DNA from: Streptomyces olivochromogenes
GTDB lineage: Bacteria > Actinomycetota > Actinomycetes > Streptomycetales > Streptomycetaceae
NCBI RefSeq assembly: GCF_021538895.1
Contig: NZ_JADDRL010000026.1
Coordinates: 33,906-97,905 of the forward strand
Reading direction: 5' to 3'
DNA length: 64,000 bases
Below, piece by piece: positions 40,961-50,679 of the stretch; the first letter of the stretch is position 1, and each line of letters opens with the position of its first letter. A program made the position numbers and the translations under genes. The notes under the pieces are model-generated. The model saw only the letters and a program-made list of their open reading frames with translations, made no database searches and was not told the origin of the DNA.

Positions 40961-43225
40961 TCACCCCGCCGCCACCGGATTCCTGGTGGGGTGACCGGGG
41001 TCCAGGGCGAAGACCGTGCCGTCGGGGGTATCGACGACCAGCGTGCCCTTGTCGACGAGCACATCGGCCAGGTCCCAGCCCGCACCCGTCACCCGCTCGG
41101 CGCGCGGCGGCGATTCCCACAGGACCGTGCCCCGGCGGGCGTCGAGGGCGGCGACCCGGCCGGCGGCGCTGGACAGGTAGAGCGTATGGGTCCGGTCGTC
41201 GAGGACCGGCCGGCCCGGCTGCTGCAGCGTCGTCCGGATACGCCACACCTGCTTGCCGGTGCCGGGAGACACCGCGGTCACCTCGCCGCTGGACCTGGCG
41301 AGGAACAACATGCCGCCCTCGACCGTGGGCTGTCCATGCAGCTTCTGCGCCGGTTCGACCTCCTGCCGCTTACCGGTGTCCGGGTCCAGCAGCAGGATGC
41401 GGGCGTACGCCATGTTGTCGGGGCCGTTGTCGGACTCGCCTTCGTCCCACTGCAGGCACACCAGCCGCCGGGCGACGGTGCCCTTGCAGCTGCTCCCCGC
41501 CGGTGTCGTCAGCCGCCGTGTCGAACCGTCGCCCGGGTCGATGACGAGGAAGTCGGTGTCGGCCGCCCTGCTCGTCAGCGCGTCGCATTGCGCGTACAGC
41601 CCCTCCCCGAACGTGACCAGCCCGCAGGAGCGGTTCGCCGGGAGGGGTGCCGTCCAGCGTGTCCTGCCGGTGCGCGGAGCGCGGGCGGTCACCGACCGGC
41701 CGTCGGCGCCGGGCGTCAGGACCAGGTCGCCGGTGAAGGCGATCTCGGTGCCACCGTCGTTCACCGTGCGGGTCCACAGCTGCTTGCCCGTCCCGATGTC
41801 GAAGGCCGTGACGCGGGTGAGCTCGACCTGCGGTGACTCGGCCGGGGCACTCTGGGTCACCAGCACCGCGCCGTCCCGTACGCCGAGAACCCGGGACGTG
41901 TACTGCTCGGTGGCGCCGATGGCGGGTCGGGGCACGGCACGCCAGAGCGTCTTCCCCGTCCGCGCGTCCAGACGCACCGGCAGAACGCCCTCGCCCCCGC
42001 AGTAGACGGCGCCCGCGCTCACCTCGCAGGACAGGCCGCCCCCTCCGGTCGCCCGGCGACTCATGTCCAGCGCCTGCGCGGCGCCGACCGGGGCGCGCTC
42101 GCGCACCGTCGTCTGCCAGGGTCGCCAGCCGGCGGGCGGCGGCCCCCACCGGGAGACCGCGGACGCCGAGGGGCTCACCCGCCCCGTCCCGGCCGCGTCG
42201 TCCGCCGCGTCACCCGGAAGCCCGGGCCCGAGAACGAAGTAGGCCGTGAGGCCGAGGGCCACGGCACCGACGGTGCCCGTCGCGGCCAGCAGTGAACGCG
42301 AGCGCCGCCGACGTACGGGGGACATGACCGCCCGCTCCGCGAGGGCGCCGTAGTGCTGCGACTCCTCGTCGAGGGCGGGGCGGCACAGGGTCACGGTGGG
42401 CAGGTCGCCCGGCGCCGGTTCGGGCAGGGCGTCCGCGAACTCCCTTGCCAGCTCGTCGAGTTCCGGCCGCGCGGCCGGGTCCTTGGCCAGGCACCGGACG
42501 AGGATCCCGAGCAGGGGCCGGCCCACACCGTCCAGGACCGGCTCCTCGCTGATCACCCGATACGCCGTCAGATAGGGGCTTTCCTCGTCGAACGGGCCAC
42601 GCCCGGTCACGGCGTACACCAGCAGCGCCGCGAGCGAGAAGACATCCGAGGCCGGGCCGACCGAGCGGGCGTCGGTGAGCTGCTCCGGGGACATGAAAGG
42701 CGGAGTGCCGATCATGTGCCCGGTCTCGGTCAGTGTCTGGTTCTCCGTCGCGCGGGAGATGCCGAAGTCGATGACGCGCGGGCCGTCCTCGGCCATCAGC
42801 ACGTTCGCCGGTTTCAGGTCCCGATGCACGACGCCGACGCGATGGATGTCGCGCAGGGCCTCCACCAGGCCCAGGGCGAGCGGCCGCAGCGCGGCGCTCC
42901 GCAGCGGGCCGGACACCCGGATCCGGTCGGCGAGCGAGGGCCCGGGCACGTACTGCGTCGCCATCCAGGGCCGGTCGGCCTCCGGGTCGGCGTCCACGAC
43001 CGGCGCGGTGAAGGCACCGCTCACCTTGCGGACGGCCGCGATCTCCTGCCGGAAGCGAGTGCGGAAAACGGCGTCCTGGGCGTACTGGGCGTGGACCACC
43101 TTGACGGCGACCTCACGGCCCGAGCGCGCCCTGCCCCGGTAGACGACCCCCATGCCCCCGGCGCCCAGCCGGTCGACGAGTCGGTAGCCGCCGACCGACC
43201 GCGGATCGTCCTTGTGCAGTGTCAC
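40961..43225 (-). CDS. Serine/threonine protein kinase with extracellular PQQ-repeat domain
   Basis: 754 residues. Residues 10-270 form a Hanks-type kinase: GAGGMGVVYRG (P-loop), VAVKVV (Lys), HRDLKPANVL (catalytic loop), VIDFGIS (DFG) and GTPPFMSPEQL. A single membrane helix follows (SLLAATGTVGAVALGLTAYFVLG), then a beta-propeller of PQQ-like repeats (TGKTLWRAVPRP, TGKQLWTRTV, TGKQVWRIRT, RGTVLWESPP). It senses something outside and phosphorylates cytoplasmic targets. Streptomyces AfsK has a similar layout, but the identity is not claimed. GTG start. Confidence 0.93.
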   Translation of the reverse strand: MTLHKDDPRSVGGYRLVDRLGAGGMGVVYRGRARSGREVAVKVVHAQYAQDAVFRTRFRQEIAAVRKVSGAFTAPVVDADPEADRPWMATQYVPGPSLADRIRVSGPLRSAALRPLALGLVEALRDIHRVGVVHRDLKPANVLMAEDGPRVIDFGISRATENQTLTETGHMIGTPPFMSPEQLTDARSVGPASDVFSLAALLVYAVTGRGPFDEESPYLTAYRVISEEPVLDGVGRPLLGILVRCLAKDPAARPELDELAREFADALPEPAPGDLPTVTLCRPALDEESQHYGALAERAVMSPVRRRRSRSLLAATGTVGAVALGLTAYFVLGPGLPGDAADDAAGTGRVSPSASAVSRWGPPPAGWRPWQTTVRERAPVGAAQALDMSRRATGGGGLSCEVSAGAVYCGGEGVLPVRLDARTGKTLWRAVPRPAIGATEQYTSRVLGVRDGAVLVTQSAPAESPQVELTRVTAFDIGTGKQLWTRTVNDGGTEIAFTGDLVLTPGADGRSVTARAPRTGRTRWTAPLPANRSCGLVTFGEGLYAQCDALTSRAADTDFLVIDPGDGSTRRLTTPAGSSCKGTVARRLVCLQWDEGESDNGPDNMAYARILLLDPDTGKRQEVEPAQKLHGQPTVEGGMLFLARSSGEVTAVSPGTGKQVWRIRTTLQQPGRPVLDDRTHTLYLSSAAGRVAALDARRGTVLWESPPRAERVTGAGWDLADVLVDKGTLVVDTPDGTVFALDPGHPTRNPVAAG

Positions 43226-43313
43226 CGCTTCAAATCCCTTCCCCCGTCGGGCAGTTCGCGGCCACAGGATACGAAAAGACCCGGGCGCGGAGACAACCGT
43301 CCGCGGGCATGCG

Positions 43314-43354
43314 CAACGGCCGGGTCCGAACTCTCAGTTCGGACCCGGCCGTTG
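43314..43354 (-). terminator. Strong terminator after the RND transporter gene
   Basis: 18-bp perfect stem (43314-43331 and 43337-43354, core GGCCGGGTCCGAAC) with a five-base loop, about 30 bases past the transporter stop and before the kinase gene. Confidence 0.9.
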
Positions 43355-43385
43355 TGGCTTACGAGGTCGTGCGCCTCTTACGGGG

Positions 43386-46300
43386 TCACACGCCCGCCGG
43401 CTCCGGCTCGTCCGTGGCCGGGGTCGGGTCGGTGGGCAGGCCCGCCTTCTTCGCTCGCTTCGCCGCCCGCTTCTTCGCCCGGCGTTCCTTGCGGAGCTCC
43501 AGCATCGCGTAGAGCGTGGGCACCAGGAGGAGGGTCAGCAGGGTGGAGGTGATCAGACCGCCGATCACGACCACCGCGAGGGGCTGGGCGATGAAGCCGC
43601 CCTCGCCAGTGACGCCCAGGGCCATCGGCAGCAGGGCGAAGATCGTCGCCAGGGCCGTCATCAGGATCGGGCGGAGCCGGTGGCGGCCGCCCTCGATCAC
43701 GGCCTCGACCACACCGTGACCCTGTCGACGGTACTGGTTGATCAGGTCGATCAGGACGATCGCGTTCGTCACCACGATGCCGATCAGCATCAGCATGCCG
43801 ATCATGGCGGGCACGCCCATCGGGGTGCCGGTGGCGATCAGCAGACCGATCGCTCCCGTGGCCGCGAAGGGTATCGACACCAGCAGGATCAGCGGCTGGA
43901 CCAGCGAGCGGAACGTCGCGACCAGGAGCATGAAGACGATCGCGATCGCGGCGAGCATCGCCAGGCCCAGGTTCTTGAACGCGTCGTCCTGGTCCGAGCT
44001 GACGCCGCCGATCTCCGCCGTGGCGCCGGCCGGCAGCTTCAGGGCCTTGATCTTGGACTGGAGCTTCGTGCTCACCGCGCCCGTGTTCTCACCCGTCGGC
44101 TTCGCCGTGATCGTGGCCGCGCGCCGCCCGTCGATACGGGTCATCGACACCGGGCCGTCGACCAGCTCGACCGTGGCGATGTCGCCGAGCTTCACCGCGC
44201 CCAGGCACAGATCGCGCAGCTGCGCCAGCGTCTTGGCGGGCTTGGCCGACCGGATCACGATGTCGCGCTCGGTGTCGTCCAGGATCGCCTTGCCGGCCGT
44301 GGTGCCCCGTACCGCCTGGGCCACCGCGCCGCCCAGCGTCTGGTCGTCGAAGCCCGCGGCGGCCGCCGTGGAGTTCGCCTTCACCGAGATGCGCGGCACG
44401 CTCTGCGACAGATCGCTCGACACGTTCGTGACGTGGTCCAGGCTCGCGACGACGGACCGGACGTCCTCCGACGCCGTACGCAGGACTTCGGGGTCCGACG
44501 CCTTCACGACGACCCGCAGGTCCTGGTTGCCGAAGCCGTCACCGGCCGACACCGTGGTCGTGCCGATGCCCTTGAGCTCCTTGAGGCCGTCCTCGATGCG
44601 GGTCTGCACGTCGTCGGACGACGCGGAGTCCTCCAGCATCACCTGGTACGAGGCCTGGTTGGTGTCCGTACCGCCGCCGAAGGCCGCCATGAAGCCGGAC
44701 GAGCCGACGGTGACCTGGTAGTCCTTGACGCCCTTCACTCCGGCGAGCAGCTTCTCCACCTTGCGCGCCTGGGCGTCCGTGGCCGCCAGGCTCGTACCGG
44801 GCTTGAGCTCCTGCTTGACGGTGAGCACTTCCTGGTCGCCCTGGTCGAAGAAGTTCGTCTTCAGGAGCGGGGCCATGCCGAAGGTGCCGATCAGGACCAC
44901 CACCGCGATCAGCACGCTGGTCAGCCGGCGGCGGGTCGCGAAGCGCAGGACGGGGACGTAGAAGCGCTGCAGGCGGCTCCTCGCCTCCTTCTCCTCGGCC
45001 GCGCGTCGGGCCTCGGCCGCGTCCTCGGGGGTGCCCTTCGGGGCGCGCAGGAACCAGAACGACAGCACCGGTACGACCGTCAGCGACACCAGCAGGGACG
45101 CCAGCAGCGCCGCCGTCACCGTGAGGCTGAACGAGCCGAACAGCGCGCCCACCATGCCGCCGACCAGGCCGATCGGGAGGAACACGGCGACCGTGGTGAG
45201 CGTCGAGGACGTCACCGCACCGGCCACCTCGCGGACCGCGTCGATGATCGCGGACTGGCGCTCCTCGCCGTAGCCGAGGTGCCGCTTGATGTTCTCCAGG
45301 ACCACGATCGAGTCGTCGACGACCCGGCCGATGGCGATCGTCAGCGCGCCCAGCGTCAGCATGTTCAGGGACAGGTCGCGCGTCCACAGCACGATCAGGG
45401 CCAGCACGACCGACAGCGGGATGCTCACCGCGGTCACCAGGGTCGAGCGGATCGAGGCCAGGAACACCAGGATGACGAGGACCGCGAAGAGCAGGCCGAG
45501 CGCGCCCTCGGTGGTCAGGCCCTTGATGGCCTTGGAGACCGCCGGGCCCTGGTCGCTGACGACGGTGAGCGTCGCGCCCGAGCCGAGGTCCTGGCGCAGC
45601 TTCGGCAGCTTGTCCTTGACCGCGTCGGAGATCGCGACCGCGCTGCCGTCGTGGTCCATGGTGACGTTCACGGCGAGGCTCGGGCGGCCGTCGGTGCGGG
45701 TGATCGAGTCGGCCGTGGCCTGCTGCGCCTCGACCGTGGCGACCGAGCCGAGACGCACCGGCTTCTTCACGCCCTGGCCGGTGACCATCAGGTCCTTTAT
45801 CTGCCGCAGCGAGGTGAAGCCGCCGCCGACCTGGACGGTGCGGTTGGCGCCGTCCTCGTCGAAGGAGCCGGCCGGGACGGTCGCGCCGCCCGCCTGCAGC
45901 GCCTGGCCGAGGGCGGCGGAGGTGAGACCCGCGCGGGCCAGCTTCGCGTTGTCCGGGGTGACGGTGACCTGGAGGTCCCGCACGCCCATGACCTGGACGC
46001 GGCCGACGCCGTCGATGTCCTTCAGCTCCGGTACGACCGTCGTGTCGAGCTGGTCGGCGAGGGCCTGCTGGTCCTTGCCGGAGGTGACGGCGAGGACCAC
46101 GGTCGGCATGTCGTCCGTGGAGCCGGAGACGACCTGCGGGTCGACGCCGTCCGGGAGCTGGGCGCGGGCCCGGTTGACGGCCTGCTGGACGTCCGTGACG
46201 AGCCGCTTGGTGTCGTTGCCGTAGTCGAAGGACGCCATGATCACGGCGTTGCCCTCACTGGCCGTGGAGGTGACGCCGGTGATGCCGTCGACGCCCTCCA

Positions 46301-46514
46301 GGTTGTCCTCGATGGGCTCGACGACCTGCTTCTCGACGACGTCGGGGGACGCACCCTGGTACGGCGCGAGGACCGACACCATGGGCAGTTCGATGGTGGG
46401 CAGGAGCTGCTGCTTGATCTGGGGTATCGCGATCGCACCGAAGGCGAGCGCGACGACGGACATCAGTCCGATCAAGGCCCGCTGCGCGAGGCTGAATCTG
46501 GACAGCCAGGACAT
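43386..46514 (-). CDS. RND (AcrB/HAE1-like) efflux transporter
   Basis: Proton-driven export pump of 1042 residues, normal size. Hydrophobic N-terminus (RALIGLMSVVALAFGAIAIPQ), two large periplasmic-type loops (about 30-330 and 560-860) and two sets of six helices. Conserved elements include GRVVDDSIVVLENIKRHL with the Asp pair of TM4 and GIVVTNAIVLIDLINQYR of TM10. In Gram-positives this class is represented by YerP/SwrC types. No adaptor or outer-membrane gene is adjacent. The substrate may be a lipid or drug; it is unknown. Confidence 0.93.
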   Translation of the reverse strand: MSWLSRFSLAQRALIGLMSVVALAFGAIAIPQIKQQLLPTIELPMVSVLAPYQGASPDVVEKQVVEPIEDNLEGVDGITGVTSTASEGNAVIMASFDYGNDTKRLVTDVQQAVNRARAQLPDGVDPQVVSGSTDDMPTVVLAVTSGKDQQALADQLDTTVVPELKDIDGVGRVQVMGVRDLQVTVTPDNAKLARAGLTSAALGQALQAGGATVPAGSFDEDGANRTVQVGGGFTSLRQIKDLMVTGQGVKKPVRLGSVATVEAQQATADSITRTDGRPSLAVNVTMDHDGSAVAISDAVKDKLPKLRQDLGSGATLTVVSDQGPAVSKAIKGLTTEGALGLLFAVLVILVFLASIRSTLVTAVSIPLSVVLALIVLWTRDLSLNMLTLGALTIAIGRVVDDSIVVLENIKRHLGYGEERQSAIIDAVREVAGAVTSSTLTTVAVFLPIGLVGGMVGALFGSFSLTVTAALLASLLVSLTVVPVLSFWFLRAPKGTPEDAAEARRAAEEKEARSRLQRFYVPVLRFATRRRLTSVLIAVVVLIGTFGMAPLLKTNFFDQGDQEVLTVKQELKPGTSLAATDAQARKVEKLLAGVKGVKDYQVTVGSSGFMAAFGGGTDTNQASYQVMLEDSASSDDVQTRIEDGLKELKGIGTTTVSAGDGFGNQDLRVVVKASDPEVLRTASEDVRSVVASLDHVTNVSSDLSQSVPRISVKANSTAAAAGFDDQTLGGAVAQAVRGTTAGKAILDDTERDIVIRSAKPAKTLAQLRDLCLGAVKLGDIATVELVDGPVSMTRIDGRRAATITAKPTGENTGAVSTKLQSKIKALKLPAGATAEIGGVSSDQDDAFKNLGLAMLAAIAIVFMLLVATFRSLVQPLILLVSIPFAATGAIGLLIATGTPMGVPAMIGMLMLIGIVVTNAIVLIDLINQYRRQGHGVVEAVIEGGRHRLRPILMTALATIFALLPMALGVTGEGGFIAQPLAVVVIGGLITSTLLTLLLVPTLYAMLELRKERRAKKRAAKRAKKAGLPTDPTPATDEPEPAGV

Positions 46515-46672
46515 GGGTCAGGGTCTCTTTTCAGTGAACATCCGTGAGCGGCGGAGGGGCACTGGTGAGCGCCCACCCCACACCCTGAACCATGTGCGGA
46601 CGCGAATCCGTAGGCCCCAGGTCCCGTTCCTTGTCCGGCGCCTACTCCGGTCGCAGTACACGCGGGTGGAGG

Positions 46673-47356
46673 TCAGTCCATCCTCGGACGTACCAGCCCG
46701 GACTCGTAGGCGATCACCACGAGCTGCGCGCGGTCCCGTGCGCCCAGCTTGGCCATGGCCCGGTTGACGTGCGTCTTCACGGTCAGCGGGCTGACCTCCA
46801 GGCGCTCGGCGATCTCGTCGTTGGACTGCCCGCCGGCGACCTGGACGAGGACCTCGCGCTCCCGGACGGTGAGGGCGTCGAGCCGGTCGGCGCGGGCCGG
46901 GTCGCGGCCGTCGTCCGCGCCGTCGCCCTGGGCCAGGAAGCGGGCGATCAGGCCCTTGGTGGCGGTCGGGGAGAGCAGGGCCTCGCCGCCCGCGGCGAGC
47001 CGGATCGCGTTCAGCAGCTCCTCGGGCTCGGAGCCCTTGCCGAGGAAGCCGGAGGCACCGGCACGCAGTGCCTGCACCACGTAGTCGTCGACCTCGAAGG
47101 TCGTCAGGATGACCACGCGGACGTGCCCGAGGGCGGGGTCGGCGCTGATCTGCCGGGTGGCGGCGAGGCCGTCGGTGCCGGGCATCCGGATGTCCATGAG
47201 GACGACGTCGGCCTGCGTCTCCTTGGTCAGCAGGACCGCCTCCGCGCCGTCGGAGGCCTCGCCGACGACCTCCATGTCCGGCTCCGAGTCGACCAGCACA
47301 CGAAAGGCGCTGCGCAGCAGTGCCTGGTCGTCGGCGAGCAGGACGCGGATCGTCAT
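46673..47356 (-). CDS. NarL/LuxR-family response regulator
   Basis: 227 residues: receiver domain with LLADDQ (acid pair), VVLMDIRMPG (phosphoacceptor Asp), VVILTTF (Thr) and GFLGKG (Lys), and a LuxR-type helix-turn-helix (LTVREREVLVQVAGGQSNDE and SPLTVKTHVNRAMAKLG). All switch residues are kept. The ATG overlaps the kinase stop by four bases, so the pair is co-translated. The nearby RND and Psp genes suggest an envelope or drug stress role. Confidence 0.94.
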   Translation of the reverse strand: MTIRVLLADDQALLRSAFRVLVDSEPDMEVVGEASDGAEAVLLTKETQADVVLMDIRMPGTDGLAATRQISADPALGHVRVVILTTFEVDDYVVQALRAGASGFLGKGSEPEELLNAIRLAAGGEALLSPTATKGLIARFLAQGDGADDGRDPARADRLDALTVREREVLVQVAGGQSNDEIAERLEVSPLTVKTHVNRAMAKLGARDRAQLVVIAYESGLVRPRMD

Positions 47357-48636
47357 GCGGGCTCCCCCGTGGCGGTGGCGGTCTTGATCGGCAGGATCGC
47401 ATGGACCCGGAAGCCGCCGCCGTACCGGGGGCCGGTGGTGAGGGTGCCGCGCAGGGCGGTGACCCGCTCCCGCATGCCGAGCAGCCCGTGGCCGCCGCCG
47501 GCCTCGGGGGCGCCGTCCTCCCCCGGGTCGTCGCCCGGGGAGCCGACGGCCGTCGAGCCGCCGCCCGCCGCGCCGGATCCGCCCCCTCCCGAGCCGTCGT
47601 CGAGGACGGTGACCTCGATGTTCGGGCCCACGCGTACGACGCTGACCTCGGCCCTCGCGGCGGGGCCCGCGTGCTTGCGCACGTTGGTGAGGGCCTCCTG
47701 GATGATCCGGTAGGCGGCCAGGTCGACGGCGGCGGGGAGCGTGGTGCCCTGGTCGGCGCGGGCGACCTCGACCCGCAGGCCGGCGTTGCGGAAGGTGCCG
47801 GCGAGGTCGTCGAGGCGGCTGAGGCCGGGCGCGGGTTCGGTGGGGGCCTCGGGGTCGCCGGTCTGGCGGAGCAGGCCGACGGTGGCGCGCAGTTCGTTGA
47901 GCGCGGAGCGGCTGGCCTCGCGGACGTGCGCGAGGGCCTCCTTGGCCTGGTCCGGGCGTTTGTCCATCACATGGGCGGCGACTCCCGCCTGGACGTTGAC
48001 CAGCGCGATGTGGTGGGCGACGACGTCGTGCAGGTCGCGGGCGATGCGCAGCCGCTCCTCGGCGACGCGGCGGCGGGCCTCCTCCTCCCGGGTGCGCTCG
48101 GCCCGCTCGGCCCGCTCCCGGATGGCCTTGACGAACGCGCGACGGCTGCGCACCGCGTCGCCGGCGGTGGCGCCGATGCCGGTCCAGGCGAAGATGGCGA
48201 GGTTCTCCTGCGCGTACCAGGGAAGCGGGCCGGCGAGCATGGCCGCGCCGGTCAGCACGGTCATGGTGAGCAGGCCGACGCGCCAGGTGGTGGTCCGGTC
48301 GGTGGTCGAGGCGACGGTGTAGAGGGCGACGACGGCGGACATCGCGACCGGGGCCCGGGGGTCGCCGGTGACGCTCTCGACGAGGGAGACCGTGCCGGTG
48401 ACGGCGAGGACCGTCTTGGGGGCGATGCGCCGGAACACCAGGGCCACGCCACCGATGGTGATGAGGAGCAGGCTGAGCAGGTCCGGGGTGCGCACGCCCC
48501 AGGTCACGCCGTTGCCGCCGTGGGAGTCCGCGAAGGATCCGACGACCATGCACACGAGGACGCCGGCCGCGAGAGCCGCGTCCAGGGCCAGGGGATGTGC
48601 TTTCAGGCGGCACCTGGCGCGCTCAAGGGTGCTCAC
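47353..48636 (-). CDS. Sensor histidine kinase (HisKA_3)
   Basis: 427 residues with about five membrane helices in the first 160, a short coiled segment rich in Arg/Glu, then ERLRIARDLHDVVAHHIALV carrying the phosphoacceptor His, and an ATPase domain with QEALTNVRKHAG (N box) and HGLLGMRERV (G2 region). A low-complexity Gly/Ser insert (GSGGGGSGAAGGGS) breaks the ATP lid. It pairs with the regulator that follows. Confidence 0.93.
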   Translation of the reverse strand: MSTLERARCRLKAHPLALDAALAAGVLVCMVVGSFADSHGGNGVTWGVRTPDLLSLLLITIGGVALVFRRIAPKTVLAVTGTVSLVESVTGDPRAPVAMSAVVALYTVASTTDRTTTWRVGLLTMTVLTGAAMLAGPLPWYAQENLAIFAWTGIGATAGDAVRSRRAFVKAIRERAERAERTREEEARRRVAEERLRIARDLHDVVAHHIALVNVQAGVAAHVMDKRPDQAKEALAHVREASRSALNELRATVGLLRQTGDPEAPTEPAPGLSRLDDLAGTFRNAGLRVEVARADQGTTLPAAVDLAAYRIIQEALTNVRKHAGPAARAEVSVVRVGPNIEVTVLDDGSGGGGSGAAGGGSTAVGSPGDDPGEDGAPEAGGGHGLLGMRERVTALRGTLTTGPRYGGGFRVHAILPIKTATATGEPA

Positions 48637-48661
48637 GAAGGGAACAGTACGTGTCCGGGAC

Positions 48662-48949
48662 TCACCCCGGAATGAGACCGTCGTCGCTGAGCAGGTCCCG
48701 GACCTCCTCCAGGGTCGCGTCCTCGGACGGGAGGATGAGGTCGGAGGGGTCGAGGGAGTCGTCGGGCACGGGTTCGCCGAGGTCGCGGACCTTGGCCAGG
48801 AGGGCCTGGAGGGTGCGGCGGAAGCCGGGGCCGTCGCCGTTCTCCATCTCGGCGAGCAGCTCGTCGTCCAGCTTGTTGAGTTCGGTGAGGTGGCTTTCGG
48901 CCAGCCTCACCTGCCCCTCGCCCATGATCCGTACGATCATGTCCGCCAT
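48662..48949 (-). CDS. PspA-associated protein PspAA
   Basis: 95 residues matching the small PspAA partner of actinobacterial PspA: MIVRIMGEGQVRLAESHLTELNKLDD and a helical rest with LEEVRDLLSDDGLIPG at the end. It lies 20 bases after pspA on the same strand, the usual arrangement. No enzymatic motif. Confidence 0.85.
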   Translation of the reverse strand: MADMIVRIMGEGQVRLAESHLTELNKLDDELLAEMENGDGPGFRRTLQALLAKVRDLGEPVPDDSLDPSDLILPSEDATLEEVRDLLSDDGLIPG

Positions 48950-48969
48950 CTCGCCCTCCAGGACGTCGG

Positions 48970-49761
48970 CTACTGCTTGTCGAAGCGCGGGGTGTCCTGC
49001 GGCTGCTGGGACTGCTGTCCCTGGCCCGTGCCGCCCTCGATCGCCTGCTGGGGCGATCCGCCCGCCAGCTCCGCCTTCATGCGCTGGAGTTCCAGCTCTA
49101 CATCCGTACCACCGGAGAGCCGGTCCAGCTCGGCCTGGATGTCGTCCTTGGCCATGCCGGACGGGTCGTCGAGGGCGCCGGAGGCGAGCAGCTCGTCGAT
49201 GGCGCCGGCCCGGGCCTGGAGCTGGGCCGTCTTGTCCTCGGCACGCTGGATGGCCAGGCCGACGTCGCCCATCTCCTCGGAGATGCCGGTGAAGGCCTCG
49301 CCGATGCGGGTCTGCGCCTGGGCGGCGGTGTACGTGGCCTTGATCGTCTCCTTCTTCGTACGGAAGGCGTCGACCTTGGCCTGGAGTCGCTGGGCCGCCA
49401 GGGTGAGCTTCTCCTCCTCGCCCTGGAGGGTCGTGTGCTGCGTTTCGAGGTCCGTGACCTGCTGCTGGAGGGCGGCGCGGCGGGACAGCGCCTCACGGGC
49501 GAGGTCCTCGCGGCCCAGCGCGAGCGCCTTGCGGCCCTGGTCCTCCAGCTTGGTGGACTGCTGCTGGAGCTGGTTGAGCTGGAGTTCCAGGCGCTTGCGC
49601 GAGGTGGCCACGTCCGCGACGCCGCGGCGGACCTTCTGGAGCAGCTCCAGCTGCTTCTGGTACGAGTAATCGAGGGTCTCGCGCGGGTCCTCGGCCCGGT
49701 CAAGGGCCTTGTTCGCCTTCGCGCGGAAGATCATCCCCATACGCTTCATGACACCGCTCAT
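48970..49761 (-). CDS. pspA: Phage shock protein A / Vipp1 family
   Basis: 263 residues of almost continuous coiled coil (ESCRT-III-like) with the N-terminal membrane-binding helix MKRMGMIFRAKANKALDRAE and the typical DPRETLDYSYQKQ start of the core. It protects and repairs the inner membrane under stress. Streptomyces PspA helps survival under osmotic and pH stress (literature recall). ATG 49761 follows AAGGGGG; ATG at MKRMG four codons on is an option. Confidence 0.94.
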   Translation of the reverse strand: MSGVMKRMGMIFRAKANKALDRAEDPRETLDYSYQKQLELLQKVRRGVADVATSRKRLELQLNQLQQQSTKLEDQGRKALALGREDLAREALSRRAALQQQVTDLETQHTTLQGEEEKLTLAAQRLQAKVDAFRTKKETIKATYTAAQAQTRIGEAFTGISEEMGDVGLAIQRAEDKTAQLQARAGAIDELLASGALDDPSGMAKDDIQAELDRLSGGTDVELELQRMKAELAGGSPQQAIEGGTGQGQQSQQPQDTPRFDKQ

Positions 49762-50047
49762 GGGCTTCGCGCGCCCCCTTCTGACGGACTCCAGCTCACA
49801 GATCCTGCGACAGAACCCACAGTACGGGCCCTGCATCCATTACCGCACCGTTCGGGGACGGATGCTGTCCTCCCCAAGGACGACTGCGTACGTACCCGCT
49901 CCGGCGTAGGGAGTAGGTGACCCTCGGGGTGGCCACCGGGTGAACCGTCTGCAACGTCCCCTCTGTCCCGTACTGACGATCGGTGTTGCCGGATCGTTCC
50001 CCACCGGGCTGGGGTCTACGCCCCGCCACCCCGTACCCTTGGGTTTT

Positions 50048-50647
50048 GTGTTTCGTAGCCGTGCCAAGGACGAGAAGGCCACCCCCGCCGACAAGGCGCC
50101 GGTGACCGACTCCAATCAGCCCCGTGACCCGCAGGCCCCGAAGGGTCGGCCCACGCCCAAGCGCAGTGAGGCCCAGTCCCAGCGCCGCAGCGTCGCCAGT
50201 ACCCCGACGACCCGCAAGGACGCCGCCAAGCGGCAGCGCGAGGAGCGCCGCCAGGCCCTGGACCGGCAGCGCCAGGCGCTGTCGGGCGGCGACGAGCGGT
50301 ACCTGCCGGCCCGCGACAAGGGCCCGGTCCGCAAGTTCGCCCGCGACTGGGTCGACGCGCGCTTCAACGTGGCGGAGTTCTTCCTGCCGCTGGCCGTGGT
50401 CATCCTGGTGCTGAGCGTGGTGCAGGTGCCCGCGCTGCAGAACATCGCGCTGCTGCTGTGGCTGGTCGTGATCGTGCTGATCGTGCTCGACTCGATCCTG
50501 TCCGGGTTCCGGCTGAAGAAGCGGCTGGCGGAGCGCTTCCCCGACACGAACAAGCGGGGCGCGGTCGCGTACGCCCTGATGCGCTCCCTCCAGATGCGTC
50601 GGCTCCGGCTGCCCAAGCCGCAGGTCAAGCGCGGAGAGCGGCCCTGA
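50048..50647 (+). CDS. DUF3043-type membrane protein
   Basis: 199 residues: a Lys/Arg/Pro-rich cytoplasmic N-terminus with Thr/Ser (about 1-95), then DKGPVRKFARDWVDARFNVAEFF, the block that defines DUF3043, and two helices (LPLAVVILVLSVVQVPALQ and IALLLWLVVIVLIVLDSI). GTG 50048 is probably leaderless, because TACCCT lies only about 12 bases upstream. The function is unknown. Confidence 0.82.
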   Translation: MFRSRAKDEKATPADKAPVTDSNQPRDPQAPKGRPTPKRSEAQSQRRSVASTPTTRKDAAKRQREERRQALDRQRQALSGGDERYLPARDKGPVRKFARDWVDARFNVAEFFLPLAVVILVLSVVQVPALQNIALLLWLVVIVLIVLDSILSGFRLKKRLAERFPDTNKRGAVAYALMRSLQMRRLRLPKPQVKRGERP

Positions 50648-50679
50648 GCGCAGACTCTTTCTCGGGGGGCGCGGCACGC

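Noticed and set aside
43212..46547. Very long open frame on the plus strand opposite the RND gene (over 1100 codons)
   Set aside because: It is the complement of a well-recognised transporter. High GC leaves few stops in the shadow frame, and its protein is Arg/His/Asp-rich with no fold.
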